The notes beneath the pieces are model-generated. The model saw nothing but the letters and a program-made list of their open reading frames with translations, made no database searches and was not told the DNA's origin. A stretch of DNA of 6,023 bases. Source: an uncultured Clostridia bacterium (GTDB lineage Bacteria > Bacillota > Clostridia > Christensenellales > Borkfalkiaceae). Location of the stretch: positions 1 to 6,023 of the forward strand of contig CALWBJ010000098.1 in NCBI GenBank assembly GCA_944376035.1. The letters run 5' to 3'. Both the position numbers and the translations under genes were made by a program. The stretch's first letter is position 1. Each line of letters starts with the position of its first letter. Of the stretch, positions 4,915 through 6,023 are shown piece after piece.

Positions 4915-5970
4915 ATGAAAGAAAAATCATTTTATGAAACAAGAGAAATAAATTGTATTAAGAGGCTTGATGAAATAATCGAGCAATTACCCTATTTCGT
5001 CAAAGATTTTTTTATAGGCGTTGAAACGCGCACTTCTGCCCTTACCAGGCTTAATTATGGCTATGATTTAAGAGTTTTTTTTGATTTCTTGGCAAAAAAA
5101 ATTTTCAAGAATAAAAAAATATTTGAAATTGAAATAAAAGACCTTGAAAAATTAGGTGCAAGCGACATTGAATATTTTTTAAGTTATCTGAGCCATTATG
5201 AGATAAACGGGAAAACTGAGCGTTGTACTGCTACGGGAAAGGCTCGAAAATTGTCTACAATACGGGCTTTTTATAAGTTTTTCTTTAATAAAAACCTGAT
5301 TACCGCAAATATCCCTTCTAAAGTTTTAATGCCCAAAATACATGAAAAAGAAATTATAAGACTTGAAAAAAACGATAAAGTCGATGAAATCGGTGATATT
5401 CTTTACACTGTTGAAAGCGGAAACGGCCTTACAAAAAAACAACTTCTATTTCACGAAAATACAAAACTTAGAGATACTGCCATAATTACTCTATTCCTTG
5501 GAACCGGAATTCGTATAAGTGAACTTGTGGGGCTAAATGTTGAAGATATGGATTTTAATACAAACAGTTTTGTTGTTACAAGAAAAGGCGGAAACCGTGC
5601 GGTTTTATATTTTAACGATCAGGTTAAAAATTCATTAAAGGAATATTTACTTACCCGCACCCAGAATGAAGAACTGAAAAACAATGCTCCCCTCTTCCTT
5701 TCCCTTCAAGAAAAGCGTATAGCAACCAGAACAGTTCAGGAACTTGTTAAAAAATACGCTAAAATAGTATCTCCGTTAAAAAAGATAACCCCCCATAAAC
5801 TCAGAAGTACCTTTGGTACAAATCTATATAAACAAACCGGAGATATTTATGTTGTGGCCGATTGCCTTGGTCATAAAGACGTAAATACGACAAAAAAACA
5901 TTACGCAGCCATTACCGAAGATATCAGAAAAAAAGCCGCTTTGAATATGCATATAAACGATGATAAATAA
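4915..5970 (+). CDS. Xer-type tyrosine recombinase / integrase (XerS-like length)
   Basis: A complete 351-aa DNA strand-exchange enzyme. Residues about 25-140 are the helical core-binding domain, ending in the conserved KARKLSTIRAFYKFFFNKNL stretch. The catalytic domain runs from about 175 to 345. All catalytic residues are visible: R200 in GTGIRISEL, K224 in RKGG, H294 and R297 in TPHKLRSTFG, H320 in LGHKD, and the nucleophile Y330 in KKHYAAI. The H-to-Y gap is ten residues instead of the nine usual in XerC/D. At 351 aa it is longer than XerC/D (about 300) and close to XerS (about 356). It also shares with XerS a long segment between the two domains and the RKGG and TPHKLR wording. It could resolve chromosome dimers at a dif-like site, or integrate or invert a nearby element. 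It stands alone, with no tRNA, excisionase or phage gene in view. The long repeat-bearing stretch before it is where a recombination site would be sought. Confidence 0.9.
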   Translation: MKEKSFYETREINCIKRLDEIIEQLPYFVKDFFIGVETRTSALTRLNYGYDLRVFFDFLAKKIFKNKKIFEIEIKDLEKLGASDIEYFLSYLSHYEINGKTERCTATGKARKLSTIRAFYKFFFNKNLITANIPSKVLMPKIHEKEIIRLEKNDKVDEIGDILYTVESGNGLTKKQLLFHENTKLRDTAIITLFLGTGIRISELVGLNVEDMDFNTNSFVVTRKGGNRAVLYFNDQVKNSLKEYLLTRTQNEELKNNAPLFLSLQEKRIATRTVQELVKKYAKIVSPLKKITPHKLRSTFGTNLYKQTGDIYVVADCLGHKDVNTTKKHYAAITEDIRKKAALNMHINDDK

Positions 5971-6023
5971 ATTTTAATTTTTTTTACCATTATAGGTATA
6001 GATATAAATTATTTATCAATAAT
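5971..6023. other. Downstream flank of the recombinase gene
   Basis: Only 53 bases remain after the stop. They contain an eight-base T run and TACCATTATAGGTA, a 4-bp dyad too weak to call a terminator. No further gene start is visible before the window ends. Confidence 0.5.

Overview
The window reads as chromosome of a low-GC, Gram-positive, probably obligately anaerobic Clostridia member (an Oscillospiraceae/Ruminococcaceae-like gut bacterium is my best guess). The grounds are AT-rich codon use, extremely AT-rich intergenic DNA, AGGAG-type ribosome binding sites, a DacF-type D,D-carboxypeptidase next to rluB, and many cysteines in an exported enzyme. No taxonomic marker is present, so this is inference.

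Left third (1-2003): a compact plus-strand housekeeping operon. It holds the last 31 codons of an unidentified gene (possibly gerW/ytfJ-like), then a secreted D-alanyl-D-alanine carboxypeptidase one base further on, then a 23S rRNA pseudouridine synthase of the RluB type, closed by a clear intrinsic terminator at 1965-2003. A second, very GC-rich hairpin (2144-2168) sits between the convergent operon and the next gene and probably stops transcription from the minus strand or from both strands.

Middle (2270-3565, minus strand): a single gene for an unusual regulator. It has a PadR-type winged-helix DNA-binding domain, a charged low-complexity linker of about 175 residues, and four predicted membrane segments. 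It looks like a membrane-tethered PadR regulator. The start is best placed at ATG 3565, with GGAG six bases upstream. A small dyad just upstream overlaps a candidate -10 and may be an autoregulatory operator. A near-consensus minus-strand promoter lies further back at 3807-3835.

Intergenic stretch (3566-4914): about 1.35 kb with no convincing gene, but it is structured. It holds two good divergent sigma-A-like promoters (minus 3807-3835, plus 4197-4225), a perfect 16-bp tandem duplication (4021-4052), a perfect 15-bp inverted repeat starting a few bases after the predicted plus-strand transcription start (4235-4270), and a roughly 260-bp segment (4347-4608) with imperfect terminal inverted repeats, TTAA at each end and a GC-richer interior. 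That segment could be a MITE-like element or a structured RNA. A cluster of AAACTT-type repeats lies before the last gene.

Right end (4915-5970, plus strand): a complete 351-aa tyrosine recombinase of the Xer/phage-integrase superfamily with all catalytic residues in place. Its length and layout resemble the single-recombinase XerS type. No cargo, tRNA attachment site or other phage gene is visible, so it may be a cellular Xer enzyme or the edge of a mobile element.

The best candidates for something undescribed are the membrane-anchored PadR protein, the promoter plus perfect hairpin at 4197-4270, and the 4347-4608 repeat-bounded element beside the recombinase.
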